Of a stretch of 64,000 nt of DNA, positions 8,188-17,003 are shown piece after piece. A program made the position numbers and the translations under genes. How positions within the stretch are numbered: the stretch's first letter is position 1; each line of letters begins with the position of its first letter. The notes below the pieces were generated by a model. It had not been told where the DNA came from and made no database searches. It saw only the letters and a program-made list of their open reading frames with translations. The stretch covers positions 62,001 to 126,000 of the forward strand of contig NZ_RBIN01000006.1 in NCBI RefSeq assembly GCF_003633775.1. Direction: 5' to 3'. Source of the stretch: Kushneria sinocarnis (GTDB taxonomy: Bacteria; Pseudomonadota; Gammaproteobacteria; Pseudomonadales; Halomonadaceae).

Positions 8188-8688
8188 TCAGAGTACCGCC
8201 AGTGCGGCATCATAATCGGGCTCATCGCGAATCTGCTCCACCAGCTGGGAGTGCAGCACCCGATCGTTTTCGTCAAGCACGATCACGGCGCGTGCGCACA
8301 GTCCGCGGATCGGTCCGCTGGTCACGCCCACCCCGTAACCGTTGGTGAACTCGTCATGATGGCGAAAGGTGGAGAGCATCCGGACCCCTTCAAGCCCTTC
8401 CGCACCACAGAAACGGGCAGCCGCGAAGGGCAGATCAGCGGAAATGACCAGTACTACGGTATTGTCGAGCGCCGTCGCACGCTCATTGAACTTGCGCGTC
8501 GACATGGCGCAGGTCCCGGTATCCACGCTGGGGATGATGGAGAGCACCTTGCGCTGCCCGGAGAAATCGCCAAGCTGCACCTCTTCCAGATCCTGACCGG
8601 TCAGGGTGAAGGGCTTGGCCGTATCGCCCGGCTGGGGAAAGGTCCCCTTCACATCCACCTGGGTATCCCCGAATTTCACCTGATTCAT
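8188..8688 (-). CDS. tpx: Thiol peroxidase Tpx
   Basis: Atypical two-cysteine peroxiredoxin reducing alkyl hydroperoxides with thioredoxin. It has 166 residues. The peroxidatic Cys60 is in VDTGTCAMSTRKFN and the resolving Cys94 is in DLPFAAARFCGAEG, both as in E. coli Tpx. The start at 8688 (MNQVKFG) has AGGGAGG eight bases upstream; the frame stays open a little further but lacks a site. It precedes osmC by 83 bases on the same strand. Confidence 0.96.
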   Translation of the reverse strand: MNQVKFGDTQVDVKGTFPQPGDTAKPFTLTGQDLEEVQLGDFSGQRKVLSIIPSVDTGTCAMSTRKFNERATALDNTVVLVISADLPFAAARFCGAEGLEGVRMLSTFRHHDEFTNGYGVGVTSGPIRGLCARAVIVLDENDRVLHSQLVEQIRDEPDYDAALAVL

Positions 8689-8818
8689 CGTATGGCCTCC
8701 CTTGCCATGATGGATGCCGGTACAAGTCACCGGACATCGCTGGATTCATCACTCAAATATCGAGGTCATGGCCGCGGAATGCAATGTGACGAGCGCAGTC
8801 GGTGAAGTCCGCCAGGGC

Positions 8819-9409
8819 TCATACTACCGCCCGGGGACAGGGCAGTTCGCCGAGCAGCGCCGCTGTCAGCGGCTCGAGGCGCCAGCGGGCGCTTTCCTCA
8901 TCCGGCGGTCGGCAGAGGATCGGCTCGACGTTGCCGACCCGCGGGCCGAGGGGGCTGCCCTGGGTCAGCGCCCGGATCACCCGGAAGACGCCCGAGTGCG
9001 CCACCACCAGCGGACATTCGAACTCGTTCAGCACGCAGGTGAGCGCCCCGCCGACCCGATCACGGAAAGCCTCCCAGGATTCGCCCGACCGGGGATGCTC
9101 GAAATAGGGCATCGGCTCGCGAATCGGCTGATTCTCCCAGCAGCCCCAGTGGCGCTCGCGCAGATCGGCATAACAGTAAAGGGGGCCTGTCGAGACGGCC
9201 AGCCGAGCCGTCTTGCGGGCACGAAACATCGGACTGACGGCCACGCACGACCACGTCACGCGATCCAGCAGGGGGCGGGCGGCACGCGCCTGCTCCTCGC
9301 CGCGCGGGGTAAGCGGCACATCAAGGCAGCCGGCAATCAGCCGCACGCGATTGTGAAAGGTCTCGCCGTGGCGAAGAAAGACAAAGGGTCTGGGAGGCAG
9401 TCCGTCCAT
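8819..9409 (-). CDS. Histidine phosphatase family protein
   Basis: Phosphoglycerate-mutase-like phosphatase of 196 residues. The phospho-accepting His14 lies in FLRHGETFHN, the second active-site His138 in VVAHSGVF, and an acidic partner in the LRERHWG segment near residue 85. The LTPRGEEQARAARPLL stretch is typical of the cobC/GpmB-like branch. The substrate is not evident: small phosphometabolites, nucleotides or sugars are all known in the family. The gene stands alone, about 130 bases upstream of tpx. Confidence 0.85.
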   Translation of the reverse strand: MDGLPPRPFVFLRHGETFHNRVRLIAGCLDVPLTPRGEEQARAARPLLDRVTWSCVAVSPMFRARKTARLAVSTGPLYCYADLRERHWGCWENQPIREPMPYFEHPRSGESWEAFRDRVGGALTCVLNEFECPLVVAHSGVFRVIRALTQGSPLGPRVGNVEPILCRPPDEESARWRLEPLTAALLGELPCPRAVV

Positions 9410-9496
9410 GGGATGTCCGGGATTTCGGGTTTCGATTGAAGTTTAGCGTTCCGGGGAACACGGCATCATGGGCTCTATCGGCCATCCGGCCCGTGA

Positions 9497-9776
9497 CTGA
9501 ATGAATGGCCGCAATCTGACACCGCCCGGGCACTCGAGGCACTGGCCCTGTTTGATTCCGGGGGCATCGTGACTGCCCCGGGCTTCGATCTGTTCGAGGG
9601 CGATCGGCAGGCGGGGATCAATGTCTCATCGCAGGGCTTTCATCGCCTGGGTCAGCGCCTGGCGGCCATCGATCGCCCCGCCCTGATCGTGCAGGAGGGT
9701 AACCATGCCATCGAGCGGGCTGGAAGAGCTTGCCGAGCGCTTCTTCAGCGGTTTCATCGCCGCTCGTGGCGGCTGA
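9497..9776 (+). pseudogene. Remnant of a histone-deacetylase-like (acetylpolyamine) amidohydrolase
   Basis: The frame from 9497 encodes residues that follow the C-terminal third of class II HDAC-like and acetylpolyamine amidohydrolases: RALEALALFDSGG, then APGFDLFEGDRQAGIN (family: GFDTFEGDPLAGF), FHRLGQRLAAIDRPALIVQE and GNHAIE. The frame is then lost. From about 9702 a second frame continues with LEELAERFFSGFIAARGG and a TGA at 9774-9776, which is the expected family ending. So one frameshift separates the two parts, and roughly 250 N-terminal residues with most metal ligands are absent. It is a decayed gene end stranded between the phosphatase gene and opgD. The family match is from memory of conserved motifs. 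Confidence 0.7.
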
Positions 9777-9840
9777 ACGAAACGACGGATTCCCGGGTTC
9801 CCGCTCCGGAGACCGGAAACCCGCCGATCATGCCGGCACG

Positions 9841-11502
9841 CTAGCGATCGTTGCGTTCCCAGTTGCGATCCGACGGCTGCGGCGGCACCCACTGATAAAG
9901 CCAGGTCTCGCTCAGCGTCTGCTCCTGCTGATGCAGATAGAGTCTCAGGGTCACCGGTTCGGTCGACTCGCTGTCGGGATACCAGTCGAACTGGACTCGC
10001 CACTGATCCAGCGGCCCCAGCTTGCCGATCGAAACCACTTCGGTGCGACCGTGCGAGGCCAAGATCTCGGCCTTGACCGTGGCATCGGGCGGCATCGAGG
10101 CCAGCGGCTCGCCGCGAAAATCGACCGCAAAGCGCCTGGCCCAGGTCTCCGGCGGATGCTCGCCCGGAATCCAGCCGGGTTTGGATCCGCCGATGCCACT
10201 GAAGGTCTTGTCGACCTGACTCAGCGAAGGCTGATACGGCGGCCGCGGGCTCCAGTAGAGCCGATAGGCGTAGTGCAGGTCATCACCCGCCTGCACCGGT
10301 TGCTGCGGCTGCCAGAAGGCCACGATATTGTCCACGGTTTCGCCCATGGTCGGCAGCTCGACCAGCACGATACTGCCATCGCCCCAGTCACTGGTGGGTT
10401 CGCACCACAGGCTCGGACGGTTGCTGTACCAGTTGACGGTGTCACGGTAATGCTCGAACTCGTGATCATCCTGCACCAGCCCGAATCCGCGCGGGCTACC
10501 GGCACTGAAGGCGTTGTACTGCAGATGTTTGGGGTTATAGAGCGGCCGACAGATCCACTCGCCGTCATCGAGCCACATCGACAGCCGATCGGAGTCATGT
10601 ACCTGCTCAACCACGGTATTGCGAGAGGACTGCTGGCTGGGTCCGGTCAGGAACATGCTGGTCATCGGCGAGATACCCAGTCGTCTGATCGGCTTGCGCG
10701 GATAGACATGGGCATCCACCGACATCACTACACGCTCTGCCTGGCAGTCGATGTCGAAACGGTAGGCGCCAGTGGTGCTTGGCGAGTCGAGCAGCGCATA
10801 CACGGTCAGCTGCGCCCGGTTGGGATCGGGATGTTCGAACCAGAAGTGGGTAAAGGCGGGGAACTCTTCCGAACCTTCATCCGGCGGCATGGCCGTATCG
10901 ATGGCCAGCCCCCGGGCCGAGAGGCCGAACTGATCGTTCTTGTCGATCGCCCGGAAATAGCTGGCCCCCAGAAAGGCCACCACGTTGGCCAGGGCAGAAA
11001 AGTCGGGGCTGCGCGACACCCTGAACCCGGCAAAGCCGAGATCCTGCCCTTCAAGCTGGCCGGTATCCACCCCGCTGCCGTTGTACTTGAATAGTTCGGG
11101 GTTGAAATGGATCTCGCGGGCCCTGCCGTCATTGACGCTGTACATGCGCACCGGCTGGTTGAAATGCATGCCGACATGGAAGAATTGCACCTGCACATCG
11201 GCATCGGCATCATCCGACCAGAGCGCATGATTGCGATCGTAGCTGATGTTGGAATAGTGATGCGGATCAAGACTGGCCAGCGTCTCGGGCAGTTTTTCGG
11301 TGCGATCCTGATAGGCCGAACGGGCCATTTCGCGGGCGTGCTGTTTCAGCCAGTCATGACTGAACGACTGCGCCTGATCATCGAGAGCGATGTCCACGCC
11401 CTCGCCCGGCGCCTGTGAATCGGCTCGCGCCGTGAAGGCCGCCGGTGTCATACCCAGCGCCGAAAGAGCCATCGACGCCTTCAACAGAGTTCTTCGATCC
11501 AT
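9841..11502 (-). CDS. opgD: Periplasmic glucan biosynthesis protein OpgD (MdoD)
   Basis: OpgD controls the backbone structure of osmoregulated periplasmic glucans. The product has 553 residues, near the E. coli length, and begins MDRRTLLKASMALSALG, a twin-arginine signal with cleavage likely after the AFTARA region. The mature part is of the MdoG type, with YDRNHALWSDDADADVQVQFFHVG near residue 90, PRGFGLVQDD near 335 and FWQPQQPVQAGDDLHYAYRLYW near 420. AAGGATT precedes the start. The usual partners opgG and opgH are not adjacent, so this is an orphan copy here. opgD and opgG are paralogues; the twin-arginine signal favours opgD. Confidence 0.93.
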   Translation of the reverse strand: MDRRTLLKASMALSALGMTPAAFTARADSQAPGEGVDIALDDQAQSFSHDWLKQHAREMARSAYQDRTEKLPETLASLDPHHYSNISYDRNHALWSDDADADVQVQFFHVGMHFNQPVRMYSVNDGRAREIHFNPELFKYNGSGVDTGQLEGQDLGFAGFRVSRSPDFSALANVVAFLGASYFRAIDKNDQFGLSARGLAIDTAMPPDEGSEEFPAFTHFWFEHPDPNRAQLTVYALLDSPSTTGAYRFDIDCQAERVVMSVDAHVYPRKPIRRLGISPMTSMFLTGPSQQSSRNTVVEQVHDSDRLSMWLDDGEWICRPLYNPKHLQYNAFSAGSPRGFGLVQDDHEFEHYRDTVNWYSNRPSLWCEPTSDWGDGSIVLVELPTMGETVDNIVAFWQPQQPVQAGDDLHYAYRLYWSPRPPYQPSLSQVDKTFSGIGGSKPGWIPGEHPPETWARRFAVDFRGEPLASMPPDATVKAEILASHGRTEVVSIGKLGPLDQWRVQFDWYPDSESTEPVTLRLYLHQQEQTLSETWLYQWVPPQPSDRNWERNDR

Positions 11503-11785
11503 GGGTGGGCCAATCCTTCTGATTGCAGACCATTACCCGGGCGGACATGGCCACGGGCCGTTGGTGAAGTCACCGATCGCATCGGACGCCAGCGTCACGA
11601 TACGCCACTTTCGTCGAATCAAGCCGATCATCGCAGCCCTCGGCAACAGCGGCAGTTACACTTCGTGGTCTTTTTGTCATCCATGCCATGATAGCCAACA
11701 CTGGCGTATCGGCGATGACCGACTGCCGATGCCGGTATCGATTCATCCCTGTACCATAGCGCTCCGGCCCCCTGACTGACCCGAA

Positions 11786-13054
11786 ATGAAACTGATTCAT
11801 ACCGCCGACTGGCATCTCGGCCAGCAGTTGCACAATCAGTCCCGCGAGTACGAACATCGTCGTTTCCTCGACTGGCTGCTCGAGACGCTGAGCGAACGCC
11901 GCCCCGATGCCCTGCTGATTGCGGGCGATATCTTTGATGTGGTCAACCCGTCGCTGACTGCCCAGTCACTGTTGTACGACTTCCTCGTGCGCGCGCACGA
12001 GGCCCTGCCGCGCCTGACCATCGTGATGATCGCCGGCAACCACGACAGCGGCGCCCGCATCGAACTGCCGGCACCGCTGCTGACACGACTGCGCACCCAT
12101 GCCATCGGCCGCCTGCACTGGTTCGATGACAATACGCCGGACAGTGACCGGTTGCTGATCCCGCTGGAAGACGCCGAGGGGCACACGGCGGCCCACTGTC
12201 TGGCCATTCCCTTCCTGCGCCCTTCGGAAATCAGCGCCCGCGCGCCGGTCACCGACGACAGCGCAGTGACCGAGTCGGGACACGCCTATATCGACGGCAT
12301 CAGCCGCATTCACCGCGAACTGATCGCCACGGCCGAAAACGAGCTTCAGCCGAACCAGGCGCTGGTGGTCATGAGCCATGCCCACATGCACGGCGCCACC
12401 GTCTCGGAGCACTCCGAGCGACCGATCGTAATCGGCGGCGAGGAGTCACTGCCGATCAGCCTGTTCGGGGAGACGCCGAGCTACGTCGCCCTGGGCCATC
12501 TGCATCGCCCTCAGCAGATCGGCGGTGAGCACATTCGTTATGCCGGCTCACCGATCCCGCTCGATTTCAGTGAACGGCACTATCCGCATCAGGTGGTCGA
12601 AATCACCCTGAGCGGTCCTCGGCTGGTCGAACGCCGGAGTCTGCCGATCCCTCACTTCGTCGAGCTCAGACGCGTCGGCCCGGCACCGCTGGAAGAAGTA
12701 CTGACGGCGCTTGAGGCCATGGAACCCGCAGCCGAGCATGCCGCACACCGTGAACAGTGGCCCTGGCTGGAGGTGCGGGTGCGCCTCGAGGCCCCCTGCG
12801 TCGATCTGCGTGCCCGCATCGAACGGGCCCTGAGCACTCGTGCAGCGCGACTGATGTGCATCCATATCGAACGGACGGCGGCCGATCAGCCGGACACCCG
12901 CTACCTGGCACACGGTGCGCCCGATCCGCGCACCCTGTTTTGCGAGACCTGGCAGCAGCAGCACGACGCGCCCCCGGATGAGCGTACGCTGGCGGATTTC
13001 GATGCGCTGTATCAGGCCGTGCTCGACCATCCCGAAGGCAGCGAGTCGCCATGA
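11786..13054 (+). CDS. sbcD: Exonuclease SbcCD, nuclease subunit D
   Basis: Mn-dependent nuclease subunit (Mre11 family) of the SbcCD complex, which cleaves hairpins and blocked DNA ends. The 422 residues show the phosphoesterase motifs in order: Asp8 and His10 in TADWHLG, Asp48 in GDIFD, Asn85-His86-Asp87 in GNHD, MSHAHMHG near residue 195 and LGHLHRP near 238. The C-terminal region is the SbcD capping domain. The stop overlaps the start of sbcC by four bases (ATGA), so the two subunits are translationally coupled. The upstream 283 bases to opgD hold no recognisable gene. Confidence 0.97.
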   Translation: MKLIHTADWHLGQQLHNQSREYEHRRFLDWLLETLSERRPDALLIAGDIFDVVNPSLTAQSLLYDFLVRAHEALPRLTIVMIAGNHDSGARIELPAPLLTRLRTHAIGRLHWFDDNTPDSDRLLIPLEDAEGHTAAHCLAIPFLRPSEISARAPVTDDSAVTESGHAYIDGISRIHRELIATAENELQPNQALVVMSHAHMHGATVSEHSERPIVIGGEESLPISLFGETPSYVALGHLHRPQQIGGEHIRYAGSPIPLDFSERHYPHQVVEITLSGPRLVERRSLPIPHFVELRRVGPAPLEEVLTALEAMEPAAEHAAHREQWPWLEVRVRLEAPCVDLRARIERALSTRAARLMCIHIERTAADQPDTRYLAHGAPDPRTLFCETWQQQHDAPPDERTLADFDALYQAVLDHPEGSESP

Positions 13055-16000
13055 GAATCCTGACCATTCGGCTCGAGAACATTGCCTCCCTGCAGGGGCA
13101 CCACTGTGTTGAACTGACCGAGGGAGCACTGGCCGGCCACAACCTGTTTGCCATCACCGGGCCGACCGGCGCCGGCAAGAGCACCCTGCTCGATGCGCTC
13201 TGCCTGGCACTCTACGGCAATACCCCCAGACTGCGTCAGGCCCCTTCGAAGGCCTCCACCACGCCGGATGTCGGCAGTGATCAGCTCACCACGGCTGATC
13301 CACGCACCCTGCTGCGCCGCGGTGAGAGCAGCGGCTTTGCCGAAGTCGATTTCGAGGGCTGCGATGGTGAGCACTACCGTGCCCGCTGGTCGGTGCGTCG
13401 TGCCCGTCAGCGCGCGGATGGCCGGCTGCAGTCCGCCGACCAGCAGCTCAGCCGGATCGCCGATGGCAGGGTGCTGGCAGACAACAAGCGCGAATTCGAA
13501 CAACAGATCAGCGAGCGTCTGGGACTGAGCTTTACCCAGTTCACCCGCGCCGTACTGCTGGCCCAGAGCGAGTTCAGCGCCTTTCTCAAGGCGGATGACA
13601 ATACCCGCAGCGAACTGCTCGAGCGTCTCACCGATACCGCCCTCTACTCCCGACTCTCGATCGCCGCCCACCAGCGCACCGCAACGGCGCGCGGTGAAGT
13701 CGAGCGTCTGGAAGCCCGGCTCGACAGCGCGCCACCGGCCGATGCCGAGCAGCGCCGGGCGCTCGAGGCGGCCGTCGAGCGCAGCAGCGCGCTGCTCGAC
13801 GAACATCAGCAACAGCTCGAGAGCCGGCAACAGCGCCGCCAGTGGCTCGTCGAGGACAAGCGTCTCGAGCAGCGCTGGCAGGAGGCCCAGCGCCATTACG
13901 ACGACGCCGACCAGCGCTGGCAGGCCATGACCGAAACCCGTCAGCGGGTTGCCCAGTGGCAACTGCTGAGCCAGGTCCGCCATGACTTCGAGAGCATTGC
14001 CCGGCAGTCACGCCAGCTCGACGAACTCGAGCATCAGCACGGTGACAGTCGCGAACGGCTGAGCCGGGCACTCGAGCATCAGCAACAGACGGAATCGGCC
14101 CTGCAGCAGCAGGAGCAGGCCCTTCAGGCAGCCCGGGAAGCGCGACAGAGCGCGCAACCGGCACTGGACCGGCTGTTCGAGCAGGAGCAGCGGCTCGATC
14201 ATCTGCAGGACACGATCCGGCACGAGCAGCAGCAGCACACCACCCTCGAAGAGCGCATTGGCACACTGGATCATGAGCTCGAAGAGCTGTCTCAGCAGCG
14301 CACCACGCAACAGCAACAGCTTGATGCCCTGCGCCAGCGCCTGCCCGGCACGCTCGATGACGGCGAGCATCGCCGGCAGCTGCAGGGGGCAGCCCATGAG
14401 GCCCGGGAGCGGGTGCTGTCGCTGGAACAGCTGGAACGACAGTGGCAGCAGTGGGCGGACTGCCATGCCCGTCATCAGCGTACCCGGGAGGCGATTGGCG
14501 AGGCCGAGACCCGTCTTGAGCGGTTGCAGGCGCAGACCCGGGAGGCACGCCAGCAGCGCGAGCAGCAGGCAGAACGCTATCGCATGCTCGAGACCAGCAT
14601 TACCCGGCTGCGCGATGCACGCTCGGCGGTGGTCGAGCGGCTGCGTGATCAGCTGACCCCCGAGACGCCCTGCCCGGTATGCGGCAGCTACCAGCACCCC
14701 TGGCGTGATCAGCCACCCGCCCACTCTGCCGAGGCACAGCTCGAACGCACCCGGGCGGAGGAAGACCGTCAGCTCGAGGAAGCGGCGCGCGCCCTGACAG
14801 AGGCCGAAACCGGCGAGCGCGACTGCAGCGAGGCCGCTCATGCCCTGGCCTCACGACTGACGGGCATGCAGGAAACACTGGACGCCGTGGAGCGGGAAAA
14901 CGAAGCCTGCCGGGCGCCGCTGGCATCGCGACAGGATGGTGCCCGCCTGCTCGAACAGGACACCGAACAGGCGCAACACCAGCTCATCCGGTGGCTGGAG
15001 AAGGCCCGTGCGCAGGAGCAGGCACATCAGCAGACGCTGGAGGCGTTTGAACGGGATCGCCGTGAACGCCTGCCGCTTGAGCAGTCGGTGACCCGGCTGG
15101 GCGTGGAGATCGAACGACGTGAGAGCGCACTTGCTCAGCTTCGCGAACAGCGCGACGAGCTGAGCAGGCAACTCGCCCCCCGCCAGCAGGAAGCCGATCA
15201 GCTGCGCGCAAGTCTGGTCGAGGCACTTGCCCAGGATGCCAGCGCGGCGGCCCGCCGTCAGCGCCTGGACGAGGCCCTGACCCGCCAGCAGCAGGCCGTT
15301 GAAACGGCGCGCGACCAGCGGGATCGTCACCGCCGGACGGTCACCGAACTGGAGCAGCAGCTCGATCGCCTGAACACCCGCATCGAGGCACTGCAGCAGT
15401 CGCTGGCCTTGCACCGTCAGCACGTCGCGGACTGGCGCGAACACCATCCGGACATCGACGAGCCGCTACTCGAGGAACTGCTGCAGCTGCCGGCTGCCAC
15501 CGTGGCGCACTGGCAGGAGCAGCTATCCACCATCGAGCAGCAGCGCAATGACAGTGATGTTCTGCGCCGTGAACGCTTCGGGATCCTGGCCCACCATCGA
15601 CGCGATCCCATCGGCCGGGAACTGGTGGATGATCCGGACCATCCGGACCCCACCGCCTGGCGCGGCATGCTCGATGGCGAAAGACAGCGGCTGGATGAGC
15701 TCATCGACGCGCTGCAGACCCGGCTGACAGCGCTCCAGCAGCAGCGTGACGGCGATCTGCAGGCACTGGGGGAGGATGATCGGCGTCGCCGGGAAGCCGC
15801 CGCCCTCGCCGCCGAACTTCATGAAGCACGTGCACGCTACCAGCGCCATGGACGCATCTCGGCGCTGATCGGCTCCGCCGACGGCAGGGCCTTCCGCCGG
15901 ATCGCCCAGGGATGGAATCTCGAGCGCCTGCTGGAACACGCCAATCGGCATCTGGCGAGCCTAGCGCGCCGCTACCGGCTGCGACGGGGAGGCAGTCTGC

Positions 16001-16344
16001 TGGGACTGCTGGTGATCGATACTGACATGGGTGACGAACAGCGCTCGGTGCACTCGCTCTCGGGCGGCGAGACCTTTCTGGTGTCGCTGGCGCTGGCGCT
16101 TGGGCTGGCCTCGATGGCCTCGGACCGCCTGGCCATCGGCACCCTGTTCATCGATGAAGGATTCGGCAGTCTTGATGCCGCGTCACTGGCACAGGCCATG
16201 GATACGCTGGATGGACTCCAGGCCCAGGGGCGCCAGGTCGGCGTCATCTCTCATGTCCACGAGATGCATGAGCGCATTCCGGTCCAGGTGCGCGTGACGC
16301 CACGCGGCAATGGCACCAGCACGGTCACCTGCGGCCGCTTCTGA
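13051..16344 (+). CDS. sbcC: Exonuclease SbcCD, ATPase subunit C
   Basis: SMC/Rad50-like ATPase of 1097 residues that opens and positions DNA ends for SbcD. Walker A GPTGAGKS is at residues 37-44. Two very long coiled coils, rich in Gln, Glu, Arg and Leu, flank a zinc hook CPVCGS at about residues 541-546. The ABC signature LSGGETFLVS is near residue 1003 and Walker B LFIDEGFGSLD near 1032. The length is near the family norm (E. coli about 1048). After the stop a 7-bp GC-rich stem (16346-16352 with 16366-16372) may act as a weak terminator. Repeated CAG/CTC codons in the coiled coils make the region low in complexity but the frame is intact. Confidence 0.97.
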   Translation: MRILTIRLENIASLQGHHCVELTEGALAGHNLFAITGPTGAGKSTLLDALCLALYGNTPRLRQAPSKASTTPDVGSDQLTTADPRTLLRRGESSGFAEVDFEGCDGEHYRARWSVRRARQRADGRLQSADQQLSRIADGRVLADNKREFEQQISERLGLSFTQFTRAVLLAQSEFSAFLKADDNTRSELLERLTDTALYSRLSIAAHQRTATARGEVERLEARLDSAPPADAEQRRALEAAVERSSALLDEHQQQLESRQQRRQWLVEDKRLEQRWQEAQRHYDDADQRWQAMTETRQRVAQWQLLSQVRHDFESIARQSRQLDELEHQHGDSRERLSRALEHQQQTESALQQQEQALQAAREARQSAQPALDRLFEQEQRLDHLQDTIRHEQQQHTTLEERIGTLDHELEELSQQRTTQQQQLDALRQRLPGTLDDGEHRRQLQGAAHEARERVLSLEQLERQWQQWADCHARHQRTREAIGEAETRLERLQAQTREARQQREQQAERYRMLETSITRLRDARSAVVERLRDQLTPETPCPVCGSYQHPWRDQPPAHSAEAQLERTRAEEDRQLEEAARALTEAETGERDCSEAAHALASRLTGMQETLDAVERENEACRAPLASRQDGARLLEQDTEQAQHQLIRWLEKARAQEQAHQQTLEAFERDRRERLPLEQSVTRLGVEIERRESALAQLREQRDELSRQLAPRQQEADQLRASLVEALAQDASAAARRQRLDEALTRQQQAVETARDQRDRHRRTVTELEQQLDRLNTRIEALQQSLALHRQHVADWREHHPDIDEPLLEELLQLPAATVAHWQEQLSTIEQQRNDSDVLRRERFGILAHHRRDPIGRELVDDPDHPDPTAWRGMLDGERQRLDELIDALQTRLTALQQQRDGDLQALGEDDRRRREAAALAAELHEARARYQRHGRISALIGSADGRAFRRIAQGWNLERLLEHANRHLASLARRYRLRRGGSLLGLLVIDTDMGDEQRSVHSLSGGETFLVSLALALGLASMASDRLAIGTLFIDEGFGSLDAASLAQAMDTLDGLQAQGRQVGVISHVHEMHERIPVQVRVTPRGNGTSTVTCGRF

Positions 16345-16355
16345 GCGGGGCGTCG

Positions 16356-16625
16356 CTAGACGGGGCGCCCCGGGGAAACAGTTTCGTGCGCGATCGGCGT
16401 CAGCACGGCTGGATCGATCACGGGCATGCGGGCATGAACGGCATTACCGGCACCACAGCGTCGGCAGCAGACGTAGTGCCCGTCATCCGGCAGGCGAGCA
16501 ACAGTGAAACTGAAAAAATGGTGCCAGTTGAAGTAACGCTCGCTGCGCACCGGCTGACATCGGGTACAGCAGAGTTCGATCAGGCCATCCTCGCGGATCG
16601 AGGCCTCGATGGGGGATATGCTCAT
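16356..16625 (-). CDS. Small zinc-ribbon-like hypothetical protein
   Basis: Unrecognised protein of 89 residues. It has two cysteine knuckles, CCTRC near residue 19 and CCRRCG near residue 53, separated by a HH-containing aromatic segment (YFNWHHFFSF), as in zinc ribbons. AGGAGAT precedes the ATG at the right distance, supporting expression. The C-terminus contains VLTPIAHETV. It is convergent with sbcC and divergent from dppA. A metal-binding, nucleic-acid- or protein-binding role is plausible but not shown. Confidence 0.6.
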   Translation of the reverse strand: MSISPIEASIREDGLIELCCTRCQPVRSERYFNWHHFFSFTVARLPDDGHYVCCRRCGAGNAVHARMPVIDPAVLTPIAHETVSPGRPV

Positions 16626-16870
16626 GACAGGAATCTCCTGAACGGCCTTGACCGGTTATTGTCTTTTTCCATCGTTCATCACGAGTCTAGAGCGCCGCCG
16701 TCGCCCTTACAATACTTGTACAGCACGATCCCGGCGGGCAGCATTTATTAGACATTGTTTGCATTCCGGGCGGTAAAACCCTCTGAAACGCAGTTATCCG
16801 AAGGTGTGGCAGTGATACACCGGGCTGATCGCCCGGCCCTTTTGTGACACTACTTTCGTACAGCTCCCCG

Positions 16871-16920
16871 TGGCTTGTCCGGCGTCGACATTGACAAGCC
16901 AGCAACCGACACCATAGCTT
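16871..16920 (+). promoter_or_regulatory. Candidate dpp operon promoter with overlapping inverted repeat
   Basis: The 378-base gap before dppA (16626-17003) contains no gene. It holds a perfect 9-bp inverted repeat, TGGCTTGTC (16871-16879) and GACAAGCCA (16893-16901). The right arm overlaps a consensus TTGACA -35 box (16891-16896), with a weak TAGCTT -10 at 16915-16920, 18 bases away. A regulator binding the repeat would cover the -35. A smaller hairpin CCGGGC/GCCCGG followed by CCCTTTT lies at 16820-16843. Confidence 0.5.
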
Positions 16921-17003
16921 TGACCGACCGCTGCACTGCACAGGCCTGATCCCTGAGCGGCCAGTACATAATGACAACACCCGACAACAACAGGGTATCG
17001 TTA

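Noticed and set aside
13700-15500. Tandem repeats in sbcC
   Set aside because: The CAG/CTC-rich texture comes from Gln/Glu/Leu coiled-coil codons; no exact repeat unit was found.
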